This document shows, one piece after another, positions 22,529 through 29,849 of a DNA stretch of 37,949 nucleotides; within the stretch, counting starts at the first letter, position 1, and each line of letters starts with the position of its first letter. Below the pieces are notes generated by a model that searched no databases, had not been told where the DNA came from, and was given only the letters and a program-made list of their open reading frames with translations. The position numbers were made by a program, and so were the translations under genes. Source of the stretch: a virus; the IMG/VR virus record IMGVR_UViG_3300035180_001355, positions 1 to 37,949 of that record. One strand, written 5' to 3'.

Positions 22529-22646
22529 TCGCGCTACGTGACACGGAGAGAGGAGATAGGGCCAAAGGGTAATATTGCACGGGGAAGGCGGTTGGCGACG
22601 CTCTGCGGGCATTGTGGAGCGATTCTGCAAGAGGAGGAGAGGAAGG

Positions 22647-23048
22647 ATGAAGGCGTTCCGGACATGCAAGACGAACGACGAGATCAGGGCGCTGATGGGC
22701 AACCCTCGGAGCGTGCGCATTCTGCAGCGGACGGATTCGGGGTTCGCGGCGCAGAAACGCATTCTCATGGGCATGACGCCGGAGGTGCTGGGGCTCATCG
22801 TCTCGTGGGGGAGCAACTGGGACCACGTGAGCGTGAGTCTCCGAGACCGGCCCCCGACGTGGCTGGAGATGGAGGTCGTGCGGAACGCGATCTGGGATCC
22901 GCATGAAACGGTCCTGCAGTATCACCCGTCTCACAATCAGGCGCGAATCAACCCGTACTGCCTGCACCTGTGGCGACCGCAGGACGGCCCATTGCCATTG
23001 CCGAACTACGAGGCATACGGGCTCGTCCTGATGGAGGAGGCGAAATGA
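22647..23048 (+). CDS. Phage protein of the DUF7694-like kind (133 aa)
   Basis: Recognisable motifs are WDHVSVSLRDRPPTWLEMEVV, ETVLQYHP, and NPYCLHLWRPQ...PLP, the pattern I recall for DUF7694 phage proteins, which have no known activity. Conserved His, Trp and Cys residues suggest a small ligand- or nucleic-acid-binding fold. ATG 22647 has GGAGGAGAGGAAGG just upstream. The 118 nt before it holds no convincing gene. The stop overlaps the nuclease start (ATGA). Confidence 0.75.
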   Translation: MKAFRTCKTNDEIRALMGNPRSVRILQRTDSGFAAQKRILMGMTPEVLGLIVSWGSNWDHVSVSLRDRPPTWLEMEVVRNAIWDPHETVLQYHPSHNQARINPYCLHLWRPQDGPLPLPNYEAYGLVLMEEAK

Positions 23049-23536
23049 GCGCCGGCGCGCCGACATGTTGCGGTACCGAGATGCGGCCATTGCGATTGCC
23101 GACGGCGGCGCGGACCCGCGTCGGCTGGGTCTGTCTCGCCTGCGGTCGCAAGGCGTCGGACGAACCGGCGTTGATGCGCAGCGGAAGGGCCCGGAGAACG
23201 AACCCGGAGGCCGCCGTGGTGTCGGCGACGAAGCAAGCGTTGGGCTATGCTGGGTTCGACTGCCTGCGCGTCGGGCAACACCGGGCGGACCTGTCGGGAT
23301 CAGACCCCGGCATGGTCGATCTGCCCGTTCACGTAGTCGGGCCCCTTTGGTGTTTCGTCGAGCTAAAGGCTCCTGGCAAGGCAAAACCGAGCGGCTGCAC
23401 GCCTGAACAGAGGCGGATGCTGTCGTTGGGACATATCGTAGTGTCCGACGACCCGGAGCGCGTCGTGAGGATCGCCCGGCGGCTACGCGAGCTGCTGGAG
23501 CCGATCAAGGCGGAGATCGAGGAGGCGATGAGATGA
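23045..23536 (+). CDS. VRR-NUC-type nuclease with N-terminal zinc ribbon (163 aa)
   Basis: An N-terminal zinc unit (Cys8/Cys9 and C30-LA-C33) precedes a PD-(D/E)XK domain: NPEAAVVSATKQAL with Glu55, GMVDL with Asp92, FVELKAPGKAKPS with Glu106 and Lys108, TPEQRRML with Gln122, then VVSDDPERVV. This is the order of VRR-NUC enzymes, often found in phage replication blocks and thought to act on branched DNA. The ATG overlaps the preceding stop. The extra zinc part is less usual and may direct DNA binding. Confidence 0.8.
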   Translation: MSAGAPTCCGTEMRPLRLPTAARTRVGWVCLACGRKASDEPALMRSGRARRTNPEAAVVSATKQALGYAGFDCLRVGQHRADLSGSDPGMVDLPVHVVGPLWCFVELKAPGKAKPSGCTPEQRRMLSLGHIVVSDDPERVVRIARRLRELLEPIKAEIEEAMR

Positions 23537-23574
23537 ACACCGGGACGGTCGCCTATATCGAGGCTAGCTGAGGA

Positions 23575-23838
23575 GTGCACCGCTGCCCGCTCCTCGTCTG
23601 CCCGGCCTGCGGTCGCCCGCTGATCGAGCGGGAGGGTAACGGCATGCTGGCGGTGCACGTCCATGATGAGCGGGAGGACCCGTACACGGGCGTCAGGACG
23701 GGCCGCTGCCCGGACGGACGTTGCAATCAGTACGTCCGCTGGGACCACAGGATGCTCGTCTGCGCCGTCATTTCGCAAATGCGTCTGATGGATTTGCAGA
23801 TAGTGCTTGACAAACGCGGCAGGGTTCGCGTAGAATAG
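23575..23838 (+). CDS. Zinc-binding small protein, start uncertain (87 aa from GTG)
   Basis: The frame from GTG 23575 gives HRCPLLVCPACGRPL and a second pair in RCPDGRCN, so a zinc ribbon is likely. GTG has no properly spaced Shine-Dalgarno, since GAGGAG overlaps it. In the same frame, ATG 23533 has GGAGG at a good distance and overlaps the nuclease stop, but an in-frame TGA at 23569 ends it after 12 residues. Either the gene was broken by a nonsense change, or the 12-residue peptide couples translation to GTG, or the TGA is read through. The end of the gene contains the late promoter. Confidence 0.6.
   Translation: MHRCPLLVCPACGRPLIEREGNGMLAVHVHDEREDPYTGVRTGRCPDGRCNQYVRWDHRMLVCAVISQMRLMDLQIVLDKRGRVRVE
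23807..23836 (+). promoter_or_regulatory. Promoter for the packaging/head/tail operon
   Basis: TTGACA (23807-23812) and TAGAAT (23831-23836) are 18 nt apart, the same spacing as the 6236 promoter. The -35 lies in the last codons of the preceding gene, again as at 6236. It would feed the long late transcript beginning with the ParB-like gene. Confidence 0.8.
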
Positions 23839-23858
23839 CACGACAATCAAACATTGGC

Positions 23859-23909
23859 GGCTTTGCGAAGCCTCGCCGAGGGCCGACGCCCCCGGAGGGG
23901 CTTCTGTCG
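23859..23909 (+). promoter_or_regulatory. Structured leader element, copy B (nut/put- or attenuator-like)
   Basis: GGCTTTGCGAAGCC (23859-23872) is identical to the hairpin at 6287. After 24 nt, GGGGCTTC-T-GTCG (23897-23909) follows, whose GGCTTC can pair with GAAGCC of the hairpin. A third option is GCCCC-cgga-GGGGC (about 23888-23901), followed by TTCTGTCGTTTCT, which looks like a terminator. Switching between these folds would control entry into the late operon. Inferred from sequence only. Confidence 0.6.
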
Positions 23910-23927
23910 TTTCTGGGTAGGGAGACT

Positions 23928-24497
23928 ATGCCGACGATTGCTGATCTCAAGCTGGACAAACGGAATGCGCGCAAACGCGGCCCGCGGGCGGAGGGGATGC
24001 TGGTCGCCTCGCTGCAGGAGGTGGGCGCGGCGCGGTCGATTGTGATCGACGAGGCCAATCGCGTGCTGGCAGGCAATGGAACTGTCGCCGCCGCCGCAGA
24101 GGCTGGTATCGAGCGCGTCAAGGTCGTGGACGCCGACGGCGAGACGATCGTCGCGGTGCGCCGGAGCGGCCTGAGCGAGAAGCAAAAGGCGCGTCTGGCA
24201 CTGCTCGACAACCGCACCGCTGAACTCGCCGAATGGGACGCGGAGATGCTCGCCTCGCTGGCGGAGGATGGCGTAGAGCTAGACGATCTGTGGAGCGCGG
24301 ACGAGCTAGGGGCGATGTTGGCGCAGTTTGACCCGGATTCGCTCGTCGACCGGTTTGAAGCGAAATCGGACGTGGAGGGTGTGACGGTGACGTTTACGTT
24401 CACGGGCGAGGACGTGGATATCGTCAAAGAGGCGCTGGAAAGGCGGCCAAGGCCGGAGTGGCAGGCCGAGCTCCTGAGGTTGTTCCAAGATGCCTAG
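23928..24497 (+). CDS. ParB/sulfiredoxin-like nuclease-fold protein (189 aa)
   Basis: Residues 1-80 follow the ParB N-terminal fold (DLKLDKRNARKRG, SLQEVGAARSIVID, VLAGNGTVAAAAEAGIERVKVV). Residues 80-110 carry LALLDNRTAELAEWD, a stretch typical of the phage ParB-like proteins that are joined to or encoded beside DNA methylases. In this family the GxR/GNGT loop binds nucleotide in some members. Here the partner is a radical SAM enzyme, whose start overlaps this gene's end by 8 bases. First gene of the late transcript, just ahead of the terminase. A role in DNA marking or packaging is inferred. Confidence 0.85.
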   Translation: MPTIADLKLDKRNARKRGPRAEGMLVASLQEVGAARSIVIDEANRVLAGNGTVAAAAEAGIERVKVVDADGETIVAVRRSGLSEKQKARLALLDNRTAELAEWDAEMLASLAEDGVELDDLWSADELGAMLAQFDPDSLVDRFEAKSDVEGVTVTFTFTGEDVDIVKEALERRPRPEWQAELLRLFQDA

Positions 24498-25500
24498 CTG
24501 CGGCAGTCAGGCATGGCTCTGTGATCTCCCGGTCAGGTTTGACACCTACCGCGAATGCTCGCACGGGTGCGCATATTGTTTCGCGCAGCGAAAAGCCAGA
24601 CCTGGGCAGACGGGGGAAACGGTAAAGGCGCTGGAACATTGGATCGAAGGCCGGCATGGTAAAGACGCGCAATGGTGCGACTGGAATATCCCGCTGCATT
24701 GGGGCGGGTTCTCTGATCCGTTCCAACCATGCGAGGCGGCAGAGAAGCGGAGCCTCGCCTGTCTGGAACTCCTCGCGAGGACGCAGTACCCGGTCGTGAT
24801 CAGCACCAAGGGCCGTCTGGTGGCGGAACGGCCTTGGATCGACCTCATTGAGAAAGCAAATGTCGTCGTGCAGATATCGGCGGTTTGTTCCAAATACGAC
24901 CGGATTGAGCCGGGCGCGCCGACATGGGTGGAACGCGTTGAAATGATGCGCAAGCTCGCGGCCCGAGGCAAGCGGGTCGTCATTCGCGCCCAGCCATACG
25001 CGCTGGGACTGAGGCTGGACGTGATCAGCGCCATTGACGCCTACGCGGATGCTGGAGTATACGGGATAATCGTTGAGGGAATGAAGCGGAGTTCGAAGCG
25101 CCCTGGATTGGTCAAGGTTATGGGTGACTGGTGCTTCCCGCTCGAACCCCTGCGCGCGGATTTCGCCGCCATTCGCGATGCCGCACGCGCTCGCGGCTTA
25201 CGGTTCTATGTGGGAGAGAACCGCTTGCGCAGGATGGGCGACAGCCTCACATGCTGCGGGATAGATGGGCTGGAAGGGTTCGCTCCGAACGTCGCAAACC
25301 TGAATCATAGTGGACCCTCGGAAAGACCGGAATACACTCCGGCGATGCTGAGACCTGGAACGGGGGGTCCGTTTCGCAGTATAGGTCAGAGAACCCTTTT
25401 TGGAAAGCATATATGCGAGGGCTCATTCGCGGATGCGATGGAGCGCATGAGGCGCTGCAGGCCGGCCCTGGAGGCGTTGGGTTATCGGGTCGCAGAGTAG
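24490..25500 (+). CDS. Radical SAM enzyme of unknown substrate (336 aa)
   Basis: YRECSHGCAYCFAQRK holds the Cys23-x3-Cys27-x2-Cys30 triad that binds the [4Fe-4S] cluster and SAM. Further parts fit the radical SAM barrel: HWGGFSDPFQP (after the cluster), VVISTKGRLV, and VVVQISAVCSKYDRIEPG with RVEMMRKLAARGKRVVIRAQP, as in spore-photoproduct-lyase-like members. Cysteines near the C-terminus (LTCCGIDG, HICEGS, RRCRP) could hold a second cluster. Encoded between a ParB-like protein and the terminase. It may modify or repair DNA before packaging; the substrate cannot be told from sequence. Confidence 0.85.
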   Translation: MPSCGSQAWLCDLPVRFDTYRECSHGCAYCFAQRKARPGQTGETVKALEHWIEGRHGKDAQWCDWNIPLHWGGFSDPFQPCEAAEKRSLACLELLARTQYPVVISTKGRLVAERPWIDLIEKANVVVQISAVCSKYDRIEPGAPTWVERVEMMRKLAARGKRVVIRAQPYALGLRLDVISAIDAYADAGVYGIIVEGMKRSSKRPGLVKVMGDWCFPLEPLRADFAAIRDAARARGLRFYVGENRLRRMGDSLTCCGIDGLEGFAPNVANLNHSGPSERPEYTPAMLRPGTGGPFRSIGQRTLFGKHICEGSFADAMERMRRCRPALEALGYRVAE

Positions 25501-25511
25501 GTGATGCAAAG

Positions 25512-25934
25512 ATGGCAGTCGAACCGGATGTAACGACAGAAAAGGGCGAACGACGTTGGTGGGGCCGGTTCTTTCAAGCCCTCGCCGAGACCGGCATAGT
25601 GACGCAGGCGGCGCACGCGGCAGGGATCAACCGACTGACGGCCTACCGGCACCGCGCGAGCAACCCGGAGTTTGCGAAACGCTGGGAAGAGGCCGAACAG
25701 CGCGGTATCGACATGCTGGAGGACGTGGCACGCAAGCGCGCGATGCAGTCTTCCGATACCCTGCTGATCTTCCTGCTCAAGCACAAGCGCCCGAACGTCT
25801 ACAACCCGCCCGTTCGATCACAGGTGGAGATGGATGTCGCTGCCCTATCCGACGACGAGCTTCGACAGCGTATCGCGGAGCTTGAGGGAACAGTACTATC
25901 TACGGCTGCTGGCAAAGAGACTGTCGGCGAGTGA
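25512..25934 (+). CDS. Terminase small subunit (140 aa)
   Basis: An N-terminal helix-turn-helix (FQALAETGIVTQAAHAAGIN, then RLTAYRHRASNPEFAKRWEE) is followed by a helical core (GIDMLEDVARKRAMQ) and LLIFLLKHKRPNVY, the usual ending of this family before the oligomerisation tail. It recognises phage DNA and hands it to the large subunit. ATG 25512 has only a weak Shine-Dalgarno (AGGTGA). Its last 101 bases overlap the large-subunit gene in another frame, an unusually long overlap. Confidence 0.85.
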   Translation: MAVEPDVTTEKGERRWWGRFFQALAETGIVTQAAHAAGINRLTAYRHRASNPEFAKRWEEAEQRGIDMLEDVARKRAMQSSDTLLIFLLKHKRPNVYNPPVRSQVEMDVAALSDDELRQRIAELEGTVLSTAAGKETVGE

Positions 25935-27258
25935 TGCAAGCTACGCCGACTGGCTGCTGCAGACGTACCCACACGGCTGGTACCTGCCGCGGCACATTCG
26001 GCGGGTGGCGCGCGACGTCGACGATGTTCTGCAGGGCCGGTGCGACCGCTACGCCGTCAGGATGCCGCCGAGGCACGGGAAAACCGAGAACGTCACAGTC
26101 AGGTTGGCGGTGCGGATGCTGGAGCTGGACCCTGCCGCGAATGTGCTGATCTCGGGTTACAACGAGCGGTTCGCGCGGCGGCTGGGGCGCAAGGCGCGGA
26201 ACCTCGCACAGGGCCGGATTGCGATTGCGCAGGACAGCACGGCGGCGGATGAGTGGCACACGACGGCGGGCGGCGCGATGATGACCCGCGGTATGGGAAG
26301 CCCGCCGACGGGTACTGGGTTCCGGCTGATCGTGATCGACGACCCGATCCGGAGCCGGGAGGATGCCGAGAGCGACGTCAAACGCGAGGCGGCGTGGGAC
26401 CACTACACGGACGACCTGCTGACGCGGTTGGACCCGGGCGGCTCGATTGTGATCGTGATGACGCCATGGCATGAGGACGGGCTGGACGCGCGGGCGATTG
26501 CGAGCGAGCCGGACAGGTGGCGGGTGCTGAGCCTGCCGGCCCTCGCGAAGGCGGACGATCCGCTGGGCCGCGCGCCGGGCGAGGCGTTGTGGCCGGAGCG
26601 GTATGATCGTGATGCGTTGCTACGTATCAAGGCCGTTATGGACCAGAACGATGGCGAGCGCAGTTACGAAGCGCTTTACCAGCAGAACCCTCAACCGAGA
26701 GAGGGTTCGATCTTCAAGCCGGACCGAGTTCGAATCGTGGACGATCCGCCGGCGGCTCCTACTGCTCTCTGCCGAGCGTGGGACTTCGCGGCGACTGCAG
26801 GCGGAGGCGACTACACGGTGGGGGTGCTGATGTGTCGGGCAGCGGACGGGTCGTTCGGCGTGCTCGACGTCGTTCGCGGGCGCTGGGCACCGGATGAGCG
26901 AGACGCACAGATGCGGCGGGTCGCGGAGGTCGACGGGCGCGCGGCGCTGATCCGCATTCCGCAGGACCCCGGACAGGCTGGCAAGGACCAGGTTCTGCGC
27001 ATGGCGCGAATGCTGGCGGGATGCAACATGCGGTCGGCTCCCGTGACCGGCGCGAAGGAGGTCAGGGCCTCCGGGTTCGCCTCGCAAGTCAACGCGGGGA
27101 ACGTCTGGGCGATTCGAGGCGCGTGGAACCACGCGTACCTGTCGGAGTTGCGCTCCTTTAGGGAGGGCTGCTTGCGCGATGACCAGGTAGACGCCAGCGC
27201 GGACGCATTCGCTGAGTTGGCCGGGGCGCGCCGGATGCGCGTACTGGGGGATGACTGA
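25834..27258 (+). CDS. Terminase large subunit, ATPase-nuclease (474 aa)
   Basis: The N-terminal ATPase has Walker A PPRHGKTE (78-85), Walker B LIVIDD (165-170) and the coupling motif MTPWHEDG (209-216). The C-terminal nuclease has CRAWDFAAT with GGDYTVG (about 312-328) and the closing DDQVDASADAF acids. It pumps DNA into the prohead and cuts concatemers. Permuted ends and a circular map would fit headful cutting. The start at 25834 (GGAG at 4 nt) lies well inside the small-subunit gene; no later Met before Walker A exists, and TTG 25882 is the only alternative. Confidence 0.95.
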   Translation: MSLPYPTTSFDSVSRSLREQYYLRLLAKRLSASDASYADWLLQTYPHGWYLPRHIRRVARDVDDVLQGRCDRYAVRMPPRHGKTENVTVRLAVRMLELDPAANVLISGYNERFARRLGRKARNLAQGRIAIAQDSTAADEWHTTAGGAMMTRGMGSPPTGTGFRLIVIDDPIRSREDAESDVKREAAWDHYTDDLLTRLDPGGSIVIVMTPWHEDGLDARAIASEPDRWRVLSLPALAKADDPLGRAPGEALWPERYDRDALLRIKAVMDQNDGERSYEALYQQNPQPREGSIFKPDRVRIVDDPPAAPTALCRAWDFAATAGGGDYTVGVLMCRAADGSFGVLDVVRGRWAPDERDAQMRRVAEVDGRAALIRIPQDPGQAGKDQVLRMARMLAGCNMRSAPVTGAKEVRASGFASQVNAGNVWAIRGAWNHAYLSELRSFREGCLRDDQVDASADAFAELAGARRMRVLGDD

Positions 27259-27378
27259 ATGCAGGCCCCGATCCTATGGGCAATGGTGCAGTTTGCAGGC
27301 GGTCTCGTCGTGATCGGCGCGGCCTGCCTGCTCATGCTCATTGCCGCGATCTGGCTACGCGGGTGGATAGGTCGATGA
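27259..27378 (+). CDS. 39-residue membrane protein between terminase and portal
   Basis: A very short gene: ATG 27259 directly follows the terminase stop, and its TGA overlaps the portal ATG (ATGA at 27375). It encodes MQAPILWAMVQFAGG, then a hydrophobic stretch to about residue 32 (VVIGAACLLMLIAAIWL), and a basic end (RGWIGR). The two tight junctions argue that it is translated. One membrane pass, charged C-terminus. Role unknown; a membrane anchor for packaging or an accessory lysis peptide are guesses. Confidence 0.6.
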   Translation: MQAPILWAMVQFAGGLVVIGAACLLMLIAAIWLRGWIGR

Positions 27379-28796
27379 GTGTGCGCGACACATTGCGAGC
27401 CGGACTGAAGGCTTTCCGCTGGTCGGGGATCGGCGGGCAGGACCAGGCGTCGTACAACGTGAGGCGGCGGCAGAATCTCCTCTATTGGAACCTGCCTGGC
27501 ACGCAGTTGGACTACGTCCAAAAGGCGGGCGATCTCTGGAAGAATAGCATTGTCGGCATATGCCTCAACTGGTGGATGCTCTCATTTCCCGAGGCGCGGT
27601 GTATGCCGCAGCGGATGAACCCGGATGGCGAGACGGTCGAATGGCTCCCGATGCACCCGCTGGCGCAGCTCCTGCAGCGTCCTGCGCCGCGGTGGGGCGG
27701 GCGCAGGCTTTGGAAGGCGACCGTCTTGTCCTATTTGTGTGACGGGAACGCTTACTGGCTCAAGGTGCGCGCGAACAATGGCCGCCCGGTCGAGTTGCGA
27801 TGGGTGCCACATTTCCAAATGGAACCGCGGTGGCCGTCGGATGGGTCGGCGGAAGTGACGCACTACGAGCAGTACGTCGATGGGTCGTGGATCAAGCATC
27901 CGATCGAGGACGTCGTGCATTTCCGCTTTGGCGTCGATCCCGACTGCGTACGGAAAGGCCTATCGCCGCTCAAGCAGCAGCTGCGGCAGGTGTTTAGCGA
28001 CAATGAGTATTCGACGGTGATCTCGGCGCTCATTGAGAACTTCATGATGACGCCGTTCGTGATCGGGCCAAGGGAAAGCAGCATCTCAGGCCTCGATGAC
28101 GACGAAGCGGCGAGGTTCACGCGGGCCCTCCGCGCGCGGACGACGGGGGACAGGCGCGGCGAGCCGATCTTCATGACGGAGCCGTTCACGATCGAGAAAC
28201 TCGGGTTCTCGCCGGACCAGATGAGCGTACAGGTCCTCAACAACCAGTGGACGAGTCGCACTTGCGCGGCGCTCATGCTGGACCCGATGGTACTCGGCCT
28301 GCCGAGCGACACGAACACACACTACGATAACCGTGAGCAGGCGGAGCGGGGCGGCTGGTACAACGGTATCCTGCCGGTTATGGCCGAGCTCTCGGAGGAC
28401 CTCGACCTGCAGCTATTGCCAGACTTCGAGCGTGACCCGAGTGTGCGTATGTGGTTCGACACGAGGAATGTGCGCGCCCTTCAGCCGGATGAGGATGCGC
28501 GGATGAAACGCCTTGTGCTTGCCGCGGGTGGGCCGGTGATGACGCCGAACGAGGCGCGGTTGCATGTCGACCTCGACCCGTTGCCGGACGGCGACGAACT
28601 GCGCTCGAAGGGGCCGGACCTCTCGCAGTTTGCCGGAGGCGTCCCAGACGCGGCGGATGCGGCGGGTCGGAGCAAGGCGGCCAAGACGCTTGACGGGGCA
28701 GGTGATGCATCAGATGATCAGCCTGCGGGCGAGCCGGTGGACTGGGCCGAGCGGGTGATTCGCGAGATTGAGGCGCTCGATGCGGTCGGAGCGTAG
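27375..28796 (+). CDS. Portal protein, HK97/SPP1 superfamily (473 aa)
   Basis: Typical portal parts: NSIVGICLNWWMLSFPE, HPLAQLLQRPAP (clip/stem approach), YLCDGNAYWLKVRANNGRPVELRWV, then VVHFRFGVDPDCVRKGLSPL and the stem-helix region, with DPMVLGLPS...NREQAERGG near 310-335. Twelve copies would form the ring through which DNA passes. I chose ATG 27375; an upstream in-frame Met would lie inside the membrane-protein gene. The C-terminal 60 residues are acidic and Ala/Asp-rich. The next gene starts within its last codons. Confidence 0.93.
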   Translation: MSVRDTLRAGLKAFRWSGIGGQDQASYNVRRRQNLLYWNLPGTQLDYVQKAGDLWKNSIVGICLNWWMLSFPEARCMPQRMNPDGETVEWLPMHPLAQLLQRPAPRWGGRRLWKATVLSYLCDGNAYWLKVRANNGRPVELRWVPHFQMEPRWPSDGSAEVTHYEQYVDGSWIKHPIEDVVHFRFGVDPDCVRKGLSPLKQQLRQVFSDNEYSTVISALIENFMMTPFVIGPRESSISGLDDDEAARFTRALRARTTGDRRGEPIFMTEPFTIEKLGFSPDQMSVQVLNNQWTSRTCAALMLDPMVLGLPSDTNTHYDNREQAERGGWYNGILPVMAELSEDLDLQLLPDFERDPSVRMWFDTRNVRALQPDEDARMKRLVLAAGGPVMTPNEARLHVDLDPLPDGDELRSKGPDLSQFAGGVPDAADAAGRSKAAKTLDGAGDASDDQPAGEPVDWAERVIREIEALDAVGA

Positions 28797-29826
28797 GGCC
28801 GCGCGCGACTGGACGCCGGAGGAGTACCGCGCGTTGCTCGTGGCGGCCAGGCGCAGGCAGTTGGTATTGACGCGAGATAATCTGCGCCGGCTGATGGGCA
28901 CGTACGACGCCGCGGCCCGCGAGATCGCGCTTCAGATAGAGGTGCTGGGCGAGGGACTGTTCACAGACGAGCAGATGATCAACAATGCGCGCCTGCAGGA
29001 GCTACTCGCCGGGATCGACCAGCGACTGAAGGACCTGTCGAGCGACTACACTGATCTACTCGATGCCGGGATGCTGGAGCTGGCGCAGGCGGCGGCGGAT
29101 AGGGCGCAGCAGGTGGCGGAGATGGTCTGGAGCCGGGACGTCGACCCGGAGCTCATTGCCGAGATGGATCGGACGTGGAAACTGAGCGACGGAGCGTCGG
29201 TTACGGTACGGTTCGGGAGACTTGCGCAACAGACGGTGGAGGGCCTTGCGGCTCGGTACTACTCGGATGGGATTGCATTGAGCACGAGGCTACACAATCT
29301 GACGGACCTCGGCTACAAGGCGGTCGAAAACTCTATCCTGCAGAGCGTATCGGAGCAGTTGAGCGCAGCGCAGACCGCGGACCGGGTGCACGACGCGTTG
29401 ACGGGAGCAGGTGAGGACTCTCCGTGGTGGGTGGCGATGCGTATCGCGCGGACCGAGCTCATTCAGGCGCACAGGGCGACGACGAACGTTGCCGCAGTGG
29501 ACAGACAGACGGGCGAGCTGAAACCTTACCTGTTGGGGATAGGTTGGGCGTTGTCGGCAGGGCACCCGAAGCCTGACATATGCGACGTCTATGCGGCGCA
29601 CGACAGCGGGCTCGGCCCGGGGGTCTACCGACCCGATGACGTCCCGATCAGTCACCCGAATTGTATCTGCTCGACGTACCAGGTGCTGAAGGCCGCGCCG
29701 AACCTCTATCCGCCGCGGATGGAACCGCAGGTCGACGAGGTGCCGACGACGCAGCTAGACTACTACGCGCGGCAGGGCGACGGCCCGGCGAGCGCCGCGT
29801 TGGACGCACGACCGGCGGAGGAGTAG
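28780..29826 (+). CDS. Head morphogenesis protein, Mu gpF / SPP1 gp7-like (348 aa)
   Basis: The N-terminal half is helical (RDNLRRLMGTYDAAAREIAL...). The C-terminal region holds the family signature: ARTELIQAHRATT, then GHPKPDICD and ISHPNCICSTYQV. Such minor head proteins join the procapsid near the portal. I chose ATG 28780, 6 nt after GAGG, over a TTG 12 bases earlier. It overlaps the portal end by 17 bases. The tail (DEVPTTQLDYYARQ...) is polar. Confidence 0.88.
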   Translation: MRSERRAARDWTPEEYRALLVAARRRQLVLTRDNLRRLMGTYDAAAREIALQIEVLGEGLFTDEQMINNARLQELLAGIDQRLKDLSSDYTDLLDAGMLELAQAAADRAQQVAEMVWSRDVDPELIAEMDRTWKLSDGASVTVRFGRLAQQTVEGLAARYYSDGIALSTRLHNLTDLGYKAVENSILQSVSEQLSAAQTADRVHDALTGAGEDSPWWVAMRIARTELIQAHRATTNVAAVDRQTGELKPYLLGIGWALSAGHPKPDICDVYAAHDSGLGPGVYRPDDVPISHPNCICSTYQVLKAAPNLYPPRMEPQVDEVPTTQLDYYARQGDGPASAALDARPAEE

Positions 29827-29849
29827 GGGCCGGGGCTGGGAGGTGCAGG

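Noticed and set aside
22524-22529. TATAAT as a promoter for the DUF7694-like gene
   Set aside because: No acceptable -35 box at 16-18 nt.
22386-23384. A 332-codon minus-strand frame opposite the DUF7694-like and nuclease genes
   Set aside because: Very Arg/Pro/Ser-rich with no motif; the plus-strand genes carry recognisable family signatures.
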